This document shows, one piece after another, positions 36,184 through 44,690 of a DNA stretch of 64,000 nt. The DNA is taken from contig NZ_PKHX01000010.1 in the NCBI RefSeq assembly GCF_002848005.1, positions 11,294-75,293 of the forward strand. The letters run 5' to 3'. The translations under genes were made by a program, and so were the position numbers. The first letter of the stretch is position 1. Every line of letters starts with the position of its first letter. The notes beneath the pieces were generated by a model, which saw nothing but the letters and a program-made list of their open reading frames with translations, did no database searches and was not told the origin of the DNA. This DNA comes from Varibaculum cambriense. Lineage in GTDB: Bacteria; Actinomycetota; Actinomycetes; Actinomycetales; Actinomycetaceae.

Positions 36184-36398
36184 TTCATCCACCCTTTCCT
36201 CAAGAATTTCAGTCTGGCTTTCATAGCATGAAAAATGTCCCCATCTTGATTAACTCCTATTTCCAGGAGTTCACCACTGGGAGTTGGTCCGATAAGGATC
36301 TGATACCCGTCCAGGAAGTGCACGATAATGGCATTGCTATAAGCATGAGCTATCGTCTCGTCGGTGAATCCGTGCTTACGCGCACTGTCCTTAATCAC
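36180..36398 (-). CDS. Toxin-like small protein, pair 2
   Basis: About 72 residues from GTG 36398, immediately downstream of a TTGACA/TAACGT promoter and an operator-like palindrome. Reads VIKDSARKHGFTDETIAHAY, then FLDGYQILIGPTPSGELLEIGV and IFHAMKARLKFLRKGWMK, paralogous to the protein at 31842. Upstream codons to 36434 would include the -35 box and are rejected. Proposed toxin of a leaderless toxin-antitoxin operon; activity is inferred from arrangement only. Confidence 0.65.
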   Translation of the reverse strand: MIKDSARKHGFTDETIAHAYSNAIIVHFLDGYQILIGPTPSGELLEIGVNQDGDIFHAMKARLKFLRKGWMK

Positions 36399-36399
36399 A

Positions 36400-36448
36400 T
36401 TGGTAACGTTAGTTACCAAATCGCATCTTGTCAACGATTGTTACCAAT
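36400..36448 (-). promoter_or_regulatory. Promoter and operator of pair 2
   Basis: On the minus strand, TTGACA (36434-36429), a 17-bp spacer, then TAACGT (36411-36406). An inverted repeat with arms TTGGTAAC and GTTACCAA (36400-36419) covers the -10, and a third half-site (ATTGGTAAC on the minus strand, 36448-36440) lies upstream of the -35. The arrangement suggests negative autoregulation. Confidence 0.65.
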
Positions 36449-36824
36449 AGTTTTCCCGGTCTGTTCTTATTTACCCCTGATATGCTTGACCAAAACCGGT
36501 CAGCTCACCCGACAAGCGCATGAATCCGTATTCACATTCCTGAGCATCGCCACCCCCGCACTTCCCCTAGTTGCGTCACCTCTCCTCGAACTCAACACGA
36601 TACAAACCAGAGCCCTCACATCACCTCCCTAAAGACCGCGAGCGACTCCCCATAAGACGGAGCCTGAGTCAACCTACGAGAAACCAGGAAATCGTCAGTA
36701 CTGCCTGGGAAATATTTTCGATTTTGAAATATCTCCATACAGTAGGAGAGATTTTTGAATTATTTTTATAAATACTTGAATATCTTCAGTTTTTCTGACA
36801 GTTTTCATGTTTTTCTAGCTATTC
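36449..36824. other. Gene-poor A+T-rich stretch upstream of the XRE gene
   Basis: I see no supportable gene. The left part has a TTGACC/GGTCA inverted repeat near 36486. The right part (about 36700-36824) is markedly A+T-rich. Frames crossing it have no ribosome-binding sites and no recognisable products. Confidence 0.5.
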
Positions 36825-36854
36825 ATGGACATTTTTAATATACAGTACTATATT
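36825..36854 (+). promoter_or_regulatory. Leaderless promoter and operator-like palindrome of the XRE gene
   Basis: TGGACA (36825-36830), an 18-bp spacer, then TATATT (36849-36854); the ATG lies 7 nt further on. A near-palindrome with AATATA and TATATT-like arms around AGTACT (36837-36854) overlaps the -10 and could be the protein's own operator. Confidence 0.6.
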
Positions 36855-36861
36855 ATTCTGC

Positions 36862-37203
36862 ATGAAAGCAGTATTGCCAACCCAGATTAGCCCTAATATC
36901 AATCTGTCTGAGGTTATTAGCGAAAATGTGCGTGCAGAAATGGCACGTCGCCGTGTCACACAAAGTAAGTTAGCGGCTAATCTAAATTTATCGAGAGCCG
37001 CTCTATCGGCACGACTTTCAGGCAAGACCCTTTGGGGAATTAACGAGCTCATCCCGGTAGCAGACGCTTTGGGAGTAGGCCTTGCTACGCTCATTTTTGG
37101 GTATGAAAATACCCCCACGCCAATCAGCGCGGAGGTTTTAAGCTCCCCCAACTGGATTCGAACCAGTAACCCTTCGATTAACAGTCGAATGCTCTACCGT
37201 TGA
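36862..37203 (+). CDS. XRE-family regulator whose frame ends inside tRNA-Asn
   Basis: A 113-residue protein. Residues about 17-75 are a Cro/CI-type helix-turn-helix (RAEMARRRVTQSKLAANLNL, then SRAALSARLSGKT and PVADALGVGLATLI). The last 20 codons are simply the antisense of tRNA-Asn and are unlikely to be native. The protein probably lost its original C-terminus when the DNA joined the tRNA locus, or the tail is tolerated. Likely a phage- or plasmid-derived regulator, transcribed from its own leaderless promoter. Confidence 0.75.
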   Translation: MKAVLPTQISPNINLSEVISENVRAEMARRRVTQSKLAANLNLSRAALSARLSGKTLWGINELIPVADALGVGLATLIFGYENTPTPISAEVLSSPNWIRTSNPSINSRMLYR

Positions 37204-37214
37204 GCTATGGGGGA
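37143..37214 (-). tRNA. tRNA-Asn (anticodon GTT)
   Basis: 72 nt: acceptor TCCCCCA/TGGGGGA with discriminator G, anticodon stem TTCGA/TCGAA around CTGTTAA, and GGTTCGAATCC in the T-arm. CCA is not encoded. Its 3' end faces the island. Confidence 0.96.
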
Positions 37215-37253
37215 TCGACTTGAATAAGCCTACCGTGAGAGGGCGAAAAGTTC

Positions 37254-37790
37254 CTAATCTTCCAGGTCTATAACAATCCCCAATTTCTGTTCCCACTCAC
37301 CCACTACCGAACGCAAATACTGCTGGTCATCTGGGTTTTCAAAGCTTGATATAGGCGGATGTAAACGTAAATTGCGGTTATCGTCACGCAATATCTGTGC
37401 GCTAACTCTCTGTCCGGAAGGTAATTCCAGCGGGGTAACAAATACCTGTGCCTCACTGAGCGCTTCCCGGATGATGTCCATAAAGTTGTGTTTGGGAGCC
37501 TCAATCGGGGTAAGCACCAGGTCTTCGCCCTCATGGAAAACAATCCGCAGCGTGCCCGCCTCGCTATCCCAGCGGACGTGAGAAACTTCATCCCAACCAA
37601 AACGCGACTTCACCTGCGCCGATTCCACTTCCATCAATGCCTGCATGGTCACCACCAGGAAGCGCTCCTCCGCTACCGTTAGGAATTCAAAAACTCTATC
37701 CGAGGAGGTGAGGACAGCTTTAACCGCATCCGGGACCCTACGCCCCTGCAACTTTCGCAAAATGTTGGTCACGTTCTCCACCCTAAACAA
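37254..37790 (-). CDS. Uncharacterised conserved-looking cytosolic protein
   Basis: A 178-residue soluble protein with no signal peptide or membrane helix. The first 100 residues alternate strands in a way reminiscent of PH-like folds (VLTSSDRVFEFLTVAEERFLVVT, then VRWDSEAGTLRIVFHEGEDLVLT), followed by a helical, charged C-terminal half. I cannot name the family. It stands alone between tRNA-Asn and tRNA-Met. Confidence 0.7.
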   Translation of the reverse strand: MFRVENVTNILRKLQGRRVPDAVKAVLTSSDRVFEFLTVAEERFLVVTMQALMEVESAQVKSRFGWDEVSHVRWDSEAGTLRIVFHEGEDLVLTPIEAPKHNFMDIIREALSEAQVFVTPLELPSGQRVSAQILRDDNRNLRLHPPISSFENPDDQQYLRSVVGEWEQKLGIVIDLED

Positions 37791-37828
37791 AATTCAGTAT
37801 TCCGCCCACCATCCGGTAGGCTAGATTC

Positions 37829-37903
37829 GCCCCGTTAGCTCAGTTGGTTAGTAGCAGCGAACTCATAATTCGTGGGTCGCGGGTTCAAGTCCCGCACGGG
37901 GCA
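37829..37903 (+). tRNA. tRNA with anticodon CAT (elongator Met most likely)
   Basis: 75 nt: acceptor GCCCCGT/ACGGGGC, anticodon stem ending CGAA/TTCG around CTCATAA, and GGTTCAAGTCC in the T-arm. The acceptor begins G-C with a paired first base, so it is not an initiator. Elongator Met is preferred over Ile2 (lysidine) by overall likeness to actinobacterial tRNA-Met. Confidence 0.9.
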
Positions 37904-37923
37904 CCCCTGTGTTTCTTGATTCT

Positions 37924-37973
37924 TTCCCCCTCGAAGCTCCTAGAAAACTAGTTCTTTCTGCCACGAGGGGGAA
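37924..37973. terminator. Hairpin between tRNA-Met and pheT
   Basis: A 10-bp perfect stem TTCCCCCTCG/CGAGGGGGAA enclosing a small CTAG-AAAA-CTAG hairpin. It lies between convergent tRNA-Met and pheT and probably terminates one or both. Confidence 0.6.
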
Positions 37974-38006
37974 TCTGCAGCTCTCTCCTACAGGGGCGCG
38001 CTACCC

Positions 38007-40655
38007 CTAGGCGCGCAAAGTCGCCTTGAACTTCTTCGCGGTAGCCTTAATGATCCGGGTGCGCACCGCCTGAATCTCGCTGGCGCTAAGCGTGCCTTCC
38101 CCAGAGCGAATCTTCACCGAGAACGCCAGCGACTTCTTACCCGCGCCTAACTGTTCACCACTGAAAACATCGAAGAGACGTACTTCTTCCAGCAGGTCTC
38201 CCGCCTGTTTCTCAATCACCTGTTGCACATCAGCTGCGGGAATATCCGCATCGACTACCAGCGCGATATCTTCTTTCGCGGGCGGAAAGGATGAAACCGG
38301 CTTCACCTGCAAATCTTTCTTCGGCATCGCTTCGGTGAACTTCTCGAAGTCAATCTCGAAAGCGCAAGCTGATTCCGGCAACCCGAAGTTGCGGCAAACC
38401 GCCGGGTGGAGCTGCCCGGCCAAACCAACGCAGGCTCCCCGTACCACGATCCGCGCGCACCGTCCCGGATGGAAGGGCGCGACTGCCGCCGACGAGCCCA
38501 GCTCGCCCATCATGTTATCGTTAGCTAGGCGCTGACGCCCATCTTTGCCTTGTACGCGCATCGGTACCGCCAAAGTTTGCGCCACCGTGCGCACGAACTC
38601 CACCGCGTCCGCCCAATCATAAGCGCGACCTGCACTCAATGAACCAGCCAATTCGGCCTGTCCCACGAGGACGCCGGCGAGATGTTCAGGCTGGTAAGGA
38701 ACTCCTTTTTCGAGGGCGCGCTGCTGGTCAGGATCTGGTTTTTGTTCCACTCCGAAAGAACCAGTTAGTTCAGTTCCCATTCCTCGGGTAACCAAACCGG
38801 TCTCGAAAATCGCGCATTGCTCATTGCCACGCGCGATATTGCGCCGGGCTACTCCTAGCAAGGTATCTAGCAAGGAAGTGCGCAGCAACGGTTGATCATC
38901 CGCCAGCGGGTTGGCCACCCGCACCGCTTGGCGGCGCACATCCTTTTCCCCTAGCAGTTCAGCGTCAAATACTTCCTCGGATATGAAGGGGTAGGAGAGC
39001 ACCTGCACCAGGCCGCCTTGCGCCAGCGCCCGCCCCACATCGCGGCGAGCCCGCTGCTTGGGGGTGTATCCGCGTCCCGCAATCGGGCGCGGCCGCCGCG
39101 AAGGAATAGTGTCATAGCCGGCCAGCCGAGCAATTTCTTCTACCAGGTGCGCCGGTCCGGTCAGATCGGGACGCCAAGAAGGCGGCTGGGCAATGACATT
39201 GCCGTCTGCTACCTGCACTTTACATCCCACGTCTTTTAGCAGGCGGGTAAGGGTTTCCTGATCGTACTCCACTCCGGTTAGCCGTGCCGGTTCATGCAGC
39301 GGCATCACGATTTCCGCGAAGGGCTCGGTGTTATTGAGGTCGCTGACCCGCCCACTGTCGGTGCCCCCGCCGTATTCCACCAGAATATCTACTACACGTT
39401 GGGCAGCTACCGGCGCCACCTCGAAGTCCACGCCGCGTTCGAAACGTTTGGAGGCTTCGGAGGGCAGCTTATGCCGCCGCGCAGTACGCGCAATCGAAGT
39501 GGGGTGGAAATGTGCCGCCTCTACCAGCACATTCACCGTATCGGCAGTCACCTCGGTGGAGGCGCCTCCCATTACTCCTGCCAAGCCGAGCACGCGGGAA
39601 CCTTCTGCTCCCTGCGGGGAGTCGGTAATCAGTAAATCTTCGGGATCCAGGGTGCGCTCTACCTCATCGAGGGTAGTTAGCTTTTCGCCGGCTTTCGCCC
39701 GGCGAACCACGATCGGCCCGCACACTTTATCCAGGTCATAGGCGTGCAGGGGCTGCCCCAAATCCAGCATCACATAGTTGGTGGCATCTACCGCCAAAGA
39801 AATAGAACGCATTCCTGCCTGCTCTAGGCGGCGCACCATCCAGTCGGGAGTCGCCGCCTGCGCATCAATGCCAGTCACAATGCGGGTGACAAAACGGTCA
39901 CACCCAACTTTGCCATTAATCGGAGCCTCATCTGCGACTTTAACCGTGAATCCGTCCGCGGTTGCCGCCGGTACTGACCCGGAAGGCAGATTTTCTGCCA
40001 GCCCCAAGTCAGTGAACTTAGCCCCGGTGGAGTGGGCGTATTCGCGTCCCACCCCGCGCATTGCGAAACAGTATCCGCGATCAGGGGTGATATTGATTTC
40101 TAGTGTTTCTTCCCCTAATCCCAGAAGTTCAATTACCGATTCGCCAGGCGCGGGCAGCTCCCCGGCTGCCGCTTTTTCGGGCAGTAACTGCTCCAGGACG
40201 ATAATTCCGTCATGGTCATCGCCAATCCCCAGTTCCCGCTGGGAGCAAATCATCCCGTCAGAAACGTGTCCATAGGTTTTACGGGCAGCAATCTGGAAAT
40301 CACCGGGCAAAACTGCGCCCGGCAGCGACACCACCACTAAATCTCCCACTTTAAAGTTGTGGGCACCGCAAATAATTCCCCGACTGGGCAGCTCAGAGGG
40401 CTCTTTACCTTCCCCGGGACGGTCATTAAACTTGCCCACATCTACTCGGCAATAGTTGATGACTTTCCCATTGGATTGTTCTTTGGCATCCAGGGTCAAT
40501 ACCCTTCCGGCCACCAAGGGGCCGATTACCGCGGCCGGATGGATGGCTTCTTCTTCCAAACCTACCTTTACCAGGTCAGTTGAAAGCTGTTTGATATCTG
40601 TGCCTGGCACTACCTCAACGTGATCTTTTAGCCAATCAAGCGCTACAAATGGCAT
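38007..40655 (-). CDS. pheT: Phenylalanyl-tRNA synthetase beta subunit
   Basis: An 882-residue bacterial-type beta subunit. It has an N-terminal OB-fold tRNA-binding domain (about 40-160; VAGRVLTLDAKE, GIICGAHNFKVGD), B3/B4 editing domain (about 215-420; SEASKRFERGVD follows), B5 domain, catalytic-like core (PLLRTSLLDTLLGVARRNIARG) and C-terminal ferredoxin-fold anticodon-binding domain (PPAKEDIALVVDADIPAADV). The pheS stop codon lies 2 bp before this ATG, so the two subunits of the alpha2-beta2 enzyme are translationally linked. Confidence 0.98.
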   Translation of the reverse strand: MPFVALDWLKDHVEVVPGTDIKQLSTDLVKVGLEEEAIHPAAVIGPLVAGRVLTLDAKEQSNGKVINYCRVDVGKFNDRPGEGKEPSELPSRGIICGAHNFKVGDLVVVSLPGAVLPGDFQIAARKTYGHVSDGMICSQRELGIGDDHDGIIVLEQLLPEKAAAGELPAPGESVIELLGLGEETLEINITPDRGYCFAMRGVGREYAHSTGAKFTDLGLAENLPSGSVPAATADGFTVKVADEAPINGKVGCDRFVTRIVTGIDAQAATPDWMVRRLEQAGMRSISLAVDATNYVMLDLGQPLHAYDLDKVCGPIVVRRAKAGEKLTTLDEVERTLDPEDLLITDSPQGAEGSRVLGLAGVMGGASTEVTADTVNVLVEAAHFHPTSIARTARRHKLPSEASKRFERGVDFEVAPVAAQRVVDILVEYGGGTDSGRVSDLNNTEPFAEIVMPLHEPARLTGVEYDQETLTRLLKDVGCKVQVADGNVIAQPPSWRPDLTGPAHLVEEIARLAGYDTIPSRRPRPIAGRGYTPKQRARRDVGRALAQGGLVQVLSYPFISEEVFDAELLGEKDVRRQAVRVANPLADDQPLLRTSLLDTLLGVARRNIARGNEQCAIFETGLVTRGMGTELTGSFGVEQKPDPDQQRALEKGVPYQPEHLAGVLVGQAELAGSLSAGRAYDWADAVEFVRTVAQTLAVPMRVQGKDGRQRLANDNMMGELGSSAAVAPFHPGRCARIVVRGACVGLAGQLHPAVCRNFGLPESACAFEIDFEKFTEAMPKKDLQVKPVSSFPPAKEDIALVVDADIPAADVQQVIEKQAGDLLEEVRLFDVFSGEQLGAGKKSLAFSVKIRSGEGTLSASEIQAVRTRIIKATAKKFKATLRA

Positions 40656-40657
40656 TG

Positions 40658-41743
40658 CTAGTTTCCCCTTCCGGTAGTGCCGAACTGTTTAGAAAATCGC
40701 ACGTCGCCCTCGACAATATCGTGCATATCGGTGATTCCATGTCGCAGCATCAAGGTGCGTTCAATGCCCATCCCGAAGGCGAACCCGGAATACACATTCG
40801 GGTCGATTCCGCAGGCTATAAGCACATTCGGGTTGACCATGCCGCAGCCGCCCCATTCGATCCAGCCCGGCCCGCCTTTCTTTTGTGGGAACCACAGATC
40901 CATTTCTGCGCTGGGCTCAGTGAAGGGGAAGAAAGAGGGACGCAAGCGGGTTTTGGCTTCCATCCCGAACATAGATTGCGCGAAATGATCCAGGGTACCT
41001 TTTAGATCCGCCATCGTCAGACCCTTATCGACTGCCAGCCCCTCTACCTGGTGAAATACCGGGGTATGGGTGGCGTCAAGTTCATCGGCGCGGAAAACCT
41101 TTCCGGGGCAAGCAATATAGACCGGAACTCCCCGCGAAAGCATCACTCGCGCCTGTACCGGCGAAGTGTGGGTACGCAGCACCAAGTTGCCGTCCCCGGG
41201 GGTTTCTCCTCCCAAGGAACGTCCATCTATATAGAGGGTGTCCTGTTCTTGCCGCGCCGGGTGATCCGGATCGATGTTGAGGGAATCAAAGTTGAACCAT
41301 TCGTGTTCGACTTCCGGGCCTTCCGCGATTTCCCAACCCATAGACACGAAAAAATCGGAAATATCTTCCATCAAGGTTTCTAGGGGATGGCGCGCGCCCT
41401 GCGGGTAACGCTGCGCTACCTGGGTTACGTCCAGTGCCTCGGCCGCCAAAGTTTGGGCTTCTTTTTCTTTTTCGAGGGCGGCTAGGCGCTGGTCATAGGC
41501 AGCATGCAGCTGTTTCTTGGCGCCGCCCAGGTTCTTGCCTGCCTGGGCTTTATCTTTCTTGTCGAGGTTGCGAATCTCCCGGTTAGCCAGGATGATCGGC
41601 GCGCTGTCGCCCAGGTGAGCTCCGCGTACCCTCTTTAATTCTTCTAGCGAGCCGGCAGCAGAAAAATCGGCTTCCGCCGCCGCAACTGCCCGGGCAATTC
41701 CCTCTTGATCCAGCGGGGAGATAGGTGTGGTCGCGTCAGACAC
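40658..41743 (-). CDS. pheS: Phenylalanyl-tRNA synthetase alpha subunit
   Basis: Class II catalytic subunit, 361 residues from GTG 41743, which is preceded by GAAAGGTGA at proper spacing; a start at 41785 would give an unusual 14-residue extension. Motif 2 is [20 protein letters not shown] and motif 3 is [18 protein letters not shown]. The N-terminal coiled coil that binds tRNA-Phe spans about residues 10-90. Divergent from the LacI-like gene, with only 47 bp between starts. Confidence 0.98.
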   Translation of the reverse strand: MSDATTPISPLDQEGIARAVAAAEADFSAAGSLEELKRVRGAHLGDSAPIILANREIRNLDKKDKAQAGKNLGGAKKQLHAAYDQRLAALEKEKEAQTLAAEALDVTQVAQRYPQGARHPLETLMEDISDFFVSMGWEIAEGPEVEHEWFNFDSLNIDPDHPARQEQDTLYIDGRSLGGETPGDGNLVLRTHTSPVQARVMLSRGVPVYIACPGKVFRADELDATHTPVFHQVEGLAVDKGLTMADLKGTLDHFAQSMFGMEAKTRLRPSFFPFTEPSAEMDLWFPQKKGGPGWIEWGGCGMVNPNVLIACGIDPNVYSGFAFGMGIERTLMLRHGITDMHDIVEGDVRFSKQFGTTGRGN

Positions 41744-41790
41744 AGGTTCACCTTTCTTGATGTTTCTTTCTCTTTTGTCTTCCACTCTAG

Positions 41791-42762
41791 TTGCCGAGCA
41801 AATTCAGGGGTAATTTAAGACCGCTAAGCGAAACTTTTACAGATTTCATGTCCTCCCGAGCATTAAAAAACCAAGATTATCGGCAGGAACGCCATAAATA
41901 TGTAGAATGGAATCAGGCTTGCAATCGAGGAGGCATTTTGGCGACCCTGGCTGGAAAAACGAAAGCTGATATCGTTGTGCCCTGCGTTGATATCGGCGCC
42001 ATTAACTCTGCTTTATTGCGCGATATGACGATACTGCTAGCCCAGGCCGGGGTAAGCGTAGTTTGCACCGTTCACCTTGAAGATCAACCTGAAAATCTGA
42101 TTTCCACGATTAAGGAAACCGACGCGGCAGTTTTACCGCTCCTGCCCTTAGATCAAAACACTCTAAAGCAGCTAGAACAGTGTGGAGCTACCGTTCTCGA
42201 CTCCTTGAAGCAGGGTAAAGACCGGCAAAATCCGGCCAGTTTAATGATCTTCCAAATGGTGAAAATCCAGGTAGACGCGTTGGCGGCACGTAATCGGCGC
42301 AACTTGGCTTTCGTGCATTGGCGCGGAAAATACCCAGAAGAGGGCGCTACCGTTTACTATTTCTTCGCCCAAATGGCTTGCCAGGCGGCGGGGCTTTCGG
42401 CTCCCACCCAACTGGTGCTTCCCGAAGATCCGGAAAATATTCCTTCCTATCTTTTAGGGGCGTTGCAAAAGCATCCTGGTTTAGATGGGTTCTGCGCGAT
42501 TGACGATATGGCCGCCATGGCGGTGGTTCATGGCCTGCGCGAATGCGGCAAGATGGTTCCCCAGGATGCTTCGGTGGTTGGGGGCTTCGATTCACCCTCG
42601 GGGCAGGTTTCCCGCCCGCCTCTATCGTCGGTGGTGGTGGATACTCCCGCTTTGGCCTATCAAGAGCTAATGCATATCGCCCAGCGCGAGGGCGACGAAC
42701 TTGACCTGGGACAAGCCCCCAGCGGTCAGATTCTGCAATACGTTGCTCGCGAGTCAGTCTAG
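41791..42762 (+). CDS. LacI-type sensor protein without a recognisable DNA-binding domain
   Basis: A 323-residue protein whose main part is a periplasmic-binding-protein-like LacI/GalR effector domain ([18 protein letters not shown] near 58; [20 protein letters not shown] and [26 protein letters not shown] in the C-terminal half). The first 55 residues do not show the family helix-turn-helix (no T-x-x-D-V-A-x-x-A-G-V-S), and there is no room upstream for one before pheS. It may be a diverged regulator or a cytosolic sensor. An ATG at 41848 is an alternative start. Confidence 0.75.
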   Translation: MPSKFRGNLRPLSETFTDFMSSRALKNQDYRQERHKYVEWNQACNRGGILATLAGKTKADIVVPCVDIGAINSALLRDMTILLAQAGVSVVCTVHLEDQPENLISTIKETDAAVLPLLPLDQNTLKQLEQCGATVLDSLKQGKDRQNPASLMIFQMVKIQVDALAARNRRNLAFVHWRGKYPEEGATVYYFFAQMACQAAGLSAPTQLVLPEDPENIPSYLLGALQKHPGLDGFCAIDDMAAMAVVHGLRECGKMVPQDASVVGGFDSPSGQVSRPPLSSVVVDTPALAYQELMHIAQREGDELDLGQAPSGQILQYVARESV

Positions 42763-42826
42763 AGTCTTCTTAGCTAAGTGAGTTCGGCCGGTTAATAACC
42801 CGTCCCTGCCCGCGTAGTATAGAAGT

Positions 42827-43738
42827 ATGAATGAATATCCAGGACTTAGCCTTAAAGAACTTGCCGAACGTGCCCCGCTGGGGAATCAGGAAGCCGGGAA
42901 GGTCAGCCCCGAGCTGGAGGTACCTAAAAATATCGAGCGCCCGGAATATCTTTTCCATGACGGCCCCGAAAAGGTAACTGCTTCCGATACCAAATCCCCG
43001 GAAACGGTCGAAAAAATTCGCGCTGCCGGGCAGATCGCTGCCGACGCCCTCGTCGCCGTAGGAAAAGCAATTAGACCCGGGATAACTACCGATGAACTCG
43101 ATAAAATCGGTCACGAATATATTGTTTCTCAGGGAGCCTACCCGTCCTGCCTAAACTATATGGGCTTTCCAAAATCCCTGTGCACCTCGGTAAATGAAGT
43201 TATTTGTCACGGAATACCGGACGATAAACCACTGCAGGAAGGCGATATTGTCAACGTGGATATCACCGCCTACAAGGACGGGGTACACGGAGATACCTGC
43301 GCCATGTTTAGCGTGGGTCAGGTGGATAAAGAATCCCAGCTGCTGGTAGAGCGCACCTATAATGCCATGATGCGCGGAATCAAAGCGGTGAAGCCGGGAC
43401 GCGAAATCAACATTATTGGCCGGGTAATCAGCGCTTACGCGAAGCGTTTTCGTTACGGAGTGGTACGCGATTTTACCGGTCACGGCGTGGGAGAGGCGTT
43501 CCATTCGGGTCTGATTATTCCTCACTATGATTGCGCGCCCTCTTATGACACCGTAATGGAACCGGGAATGGTGTTTACTATCGAGCCGATGCTGACCTTG
43601 GGGACAATCGAGTGGGAACAATGGCATAATGGATGGACAGTGGTCACCAAGGACCGCTCGCGCACAGCTCAGTTCGAACACACTGTGGTAGTAACCGAAG
43701 AAGGTGCGCAAATACTGACCCTGCCTAGCAAGGAGTAG
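42827..43738 (+). CDS. map: Methionine aminopeptidase, type Ic
   Basis: Removes N-terminal methionine from nascent proteins. The 303 residues include a 50-residue N-terminal extension of the actinobacterial 1c subtype. Metal ligands are visible in VNVDITAYKDGVHGDT (two Asp), FTGHGVGEAFHSG (His), FTIEPM (Glu) and QFEHTVVV (Glu). It is followed 3 bp later by ppgK. Confidence 0.97.
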   Translation: MNEYPGLSLKELAERAPLGNQEAGKVSPELEVPKNIERPEYLFHDGPEKVTASDTKSPETVEKIRAAGQIAADALVAVGKAIRPGITTDELDKIGHEYIVSQGAYPSCLNYMGFPKSLCTSVNEVICHGIPDDKPLQEGDIVNVDITAYKDGVHGDTCAMFSVGQVDKESQLLVERTYNAMMRGIKAVKPGREINIIGRVISAYAKRFRYGVVRDFTGHGVGEAFHSGLIIPHYDCAPSYDTVMEPGMVFTIEPMLTLGTIEWEQWHNGWTVVTKDRSRTAQFEHTVVVTEEGAQILTLPSKE

Positions 43739-43741
43739 CTA

Positions 43742-44500
43742 ATGGCTATCGCATTTGGTATCGATATCGGCGGATCTGGAGTTAAAGGAGCTCCGGTCGA
43801 TTTAGAAACCGGAGAGTTAACCCAGGAACGTTTCCGGATAGAAACCCCTTACCCGGCAACCCCGCAAGCGGTATCGAAAACCGCAGCGGAAGTCCTCGCT
43901 CATTTTGACCTTCCCGAGGACGTGCCAGTAGGAATTTGCTTCCCGGGTCCGCTCCCGGGCGGCTACGTCCGTTTTATGGCGAACCTGGATCAAGAGTGGG
44001 TTGGCAAGAACGCGGTAGAGGTATTTTCCGAGGCTATCGGGCGCGAAGTAGCTGTGCTAAATGATGCGGATGCCGCGGGGTTGGCCGAACAACAGTACGG
44101 GGTGTTCAAAGATCAGCCGGGAGTAACCGTGTTCACTACTTTGGGTACGGGAATCGGAACCGCCCTGTTCGTAGACGGAGTGATGGTGCCGAATACAGAG
44201 CTGGGACATATCCAAGTCGACGGCCATGACGCGGAAACCCGCGCTTCGGCGGCGGTGCGTAAACGTGAAGATTTGTCCTGGAAAAAGTGGGCGAAGCGGC
44301 TTACCAAGTATTACCGGGAAATGGAAAAGCTCTTCAGCCCGGATCTATTCGTAGTTGGCGGTGGGGTCTCCCGCAAACACGAGAAATTCTTGCCCCTAGT
44401 AGATATTTCTACCCCGATTATTGCCGCCGAGTTACGTAACACTGCCGGAATCGTGGGGGCAGCGGCCGCGGGAGCGGCTCGCCAACAAAAACGCGCCTAG
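43742..44500 (+). CDS. ppgK: Polyphosphate glucokinase
   Basis: Phosphorylates glucose using polyphosphate or ATP, an actinobacterial hallmark. The 252 residues belong to the ROK family: phosphate-binding [12 protein letters not shown] at the N-terminus, catalytic region [15 protein letters not shown] (Asp about residue 105), [12 protein letters not shown], and the PPGK-typical [14 protein letters not shown]. It lies 3 bp after map, in one operon ended by the hairpin at 44533. Confidence 0.96.
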   Translation: MAIAFGIDIGGSGVKGAPVDLETGELTQERFRIETPYPATPQAVSKTAAEVLAHFDLPEDVPVGICFPGPLPGGYVRFMANLDQEWVGKNAVEVFSEAIGREVAVLNDADAAGLAEQQYGVFKDQPGVTVFTTLGTGIGTALFVDGVMVPNTELGHIQVDGHDAETRASAAVRKREDLSWKKWAKRLTKYYREMEKLFSPDLFVVGGGVSRKHEKFLPLVDISTPIIAAELRNTAGIVGAAAAGAARQQKRA

Positions 44501-44532
44501 TTCCCCCCCCCCGGTTTTAACTGGTTATTTTG

Positions 44533-44573
44533 AGGACGCGCCTAGGTTTTATCCCCTAGGCGCGTCCTATTTT
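44533..44573 (+). terminator. Terminator of map-ppgK
   Basis: A 14-bp perfect stem AGGACGCGCCTAGG/CCTAGGCGCGTCCT, an 8-nt loop, then ATTTT. It follows ppgK by 32 bp. Confidence 0.9.
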
Positions 44574-44690
44574 GTCATCAGGAAAAACTGATTCCACAGA
44601 AATATCACTGCTGATGGGAAATCCAGGGAACTAATAAGGCATTACCCTATAATCCGCTTTCCCTAATTCCTCACCTGCCAGTGCTGGTGC

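Noticed and set aside
36132..36632. 166-codon plus-strand frame over pair 2
   Set aside because: It is antisense to the pair-2 genes and their promoter, with no start signal or recognisable product.
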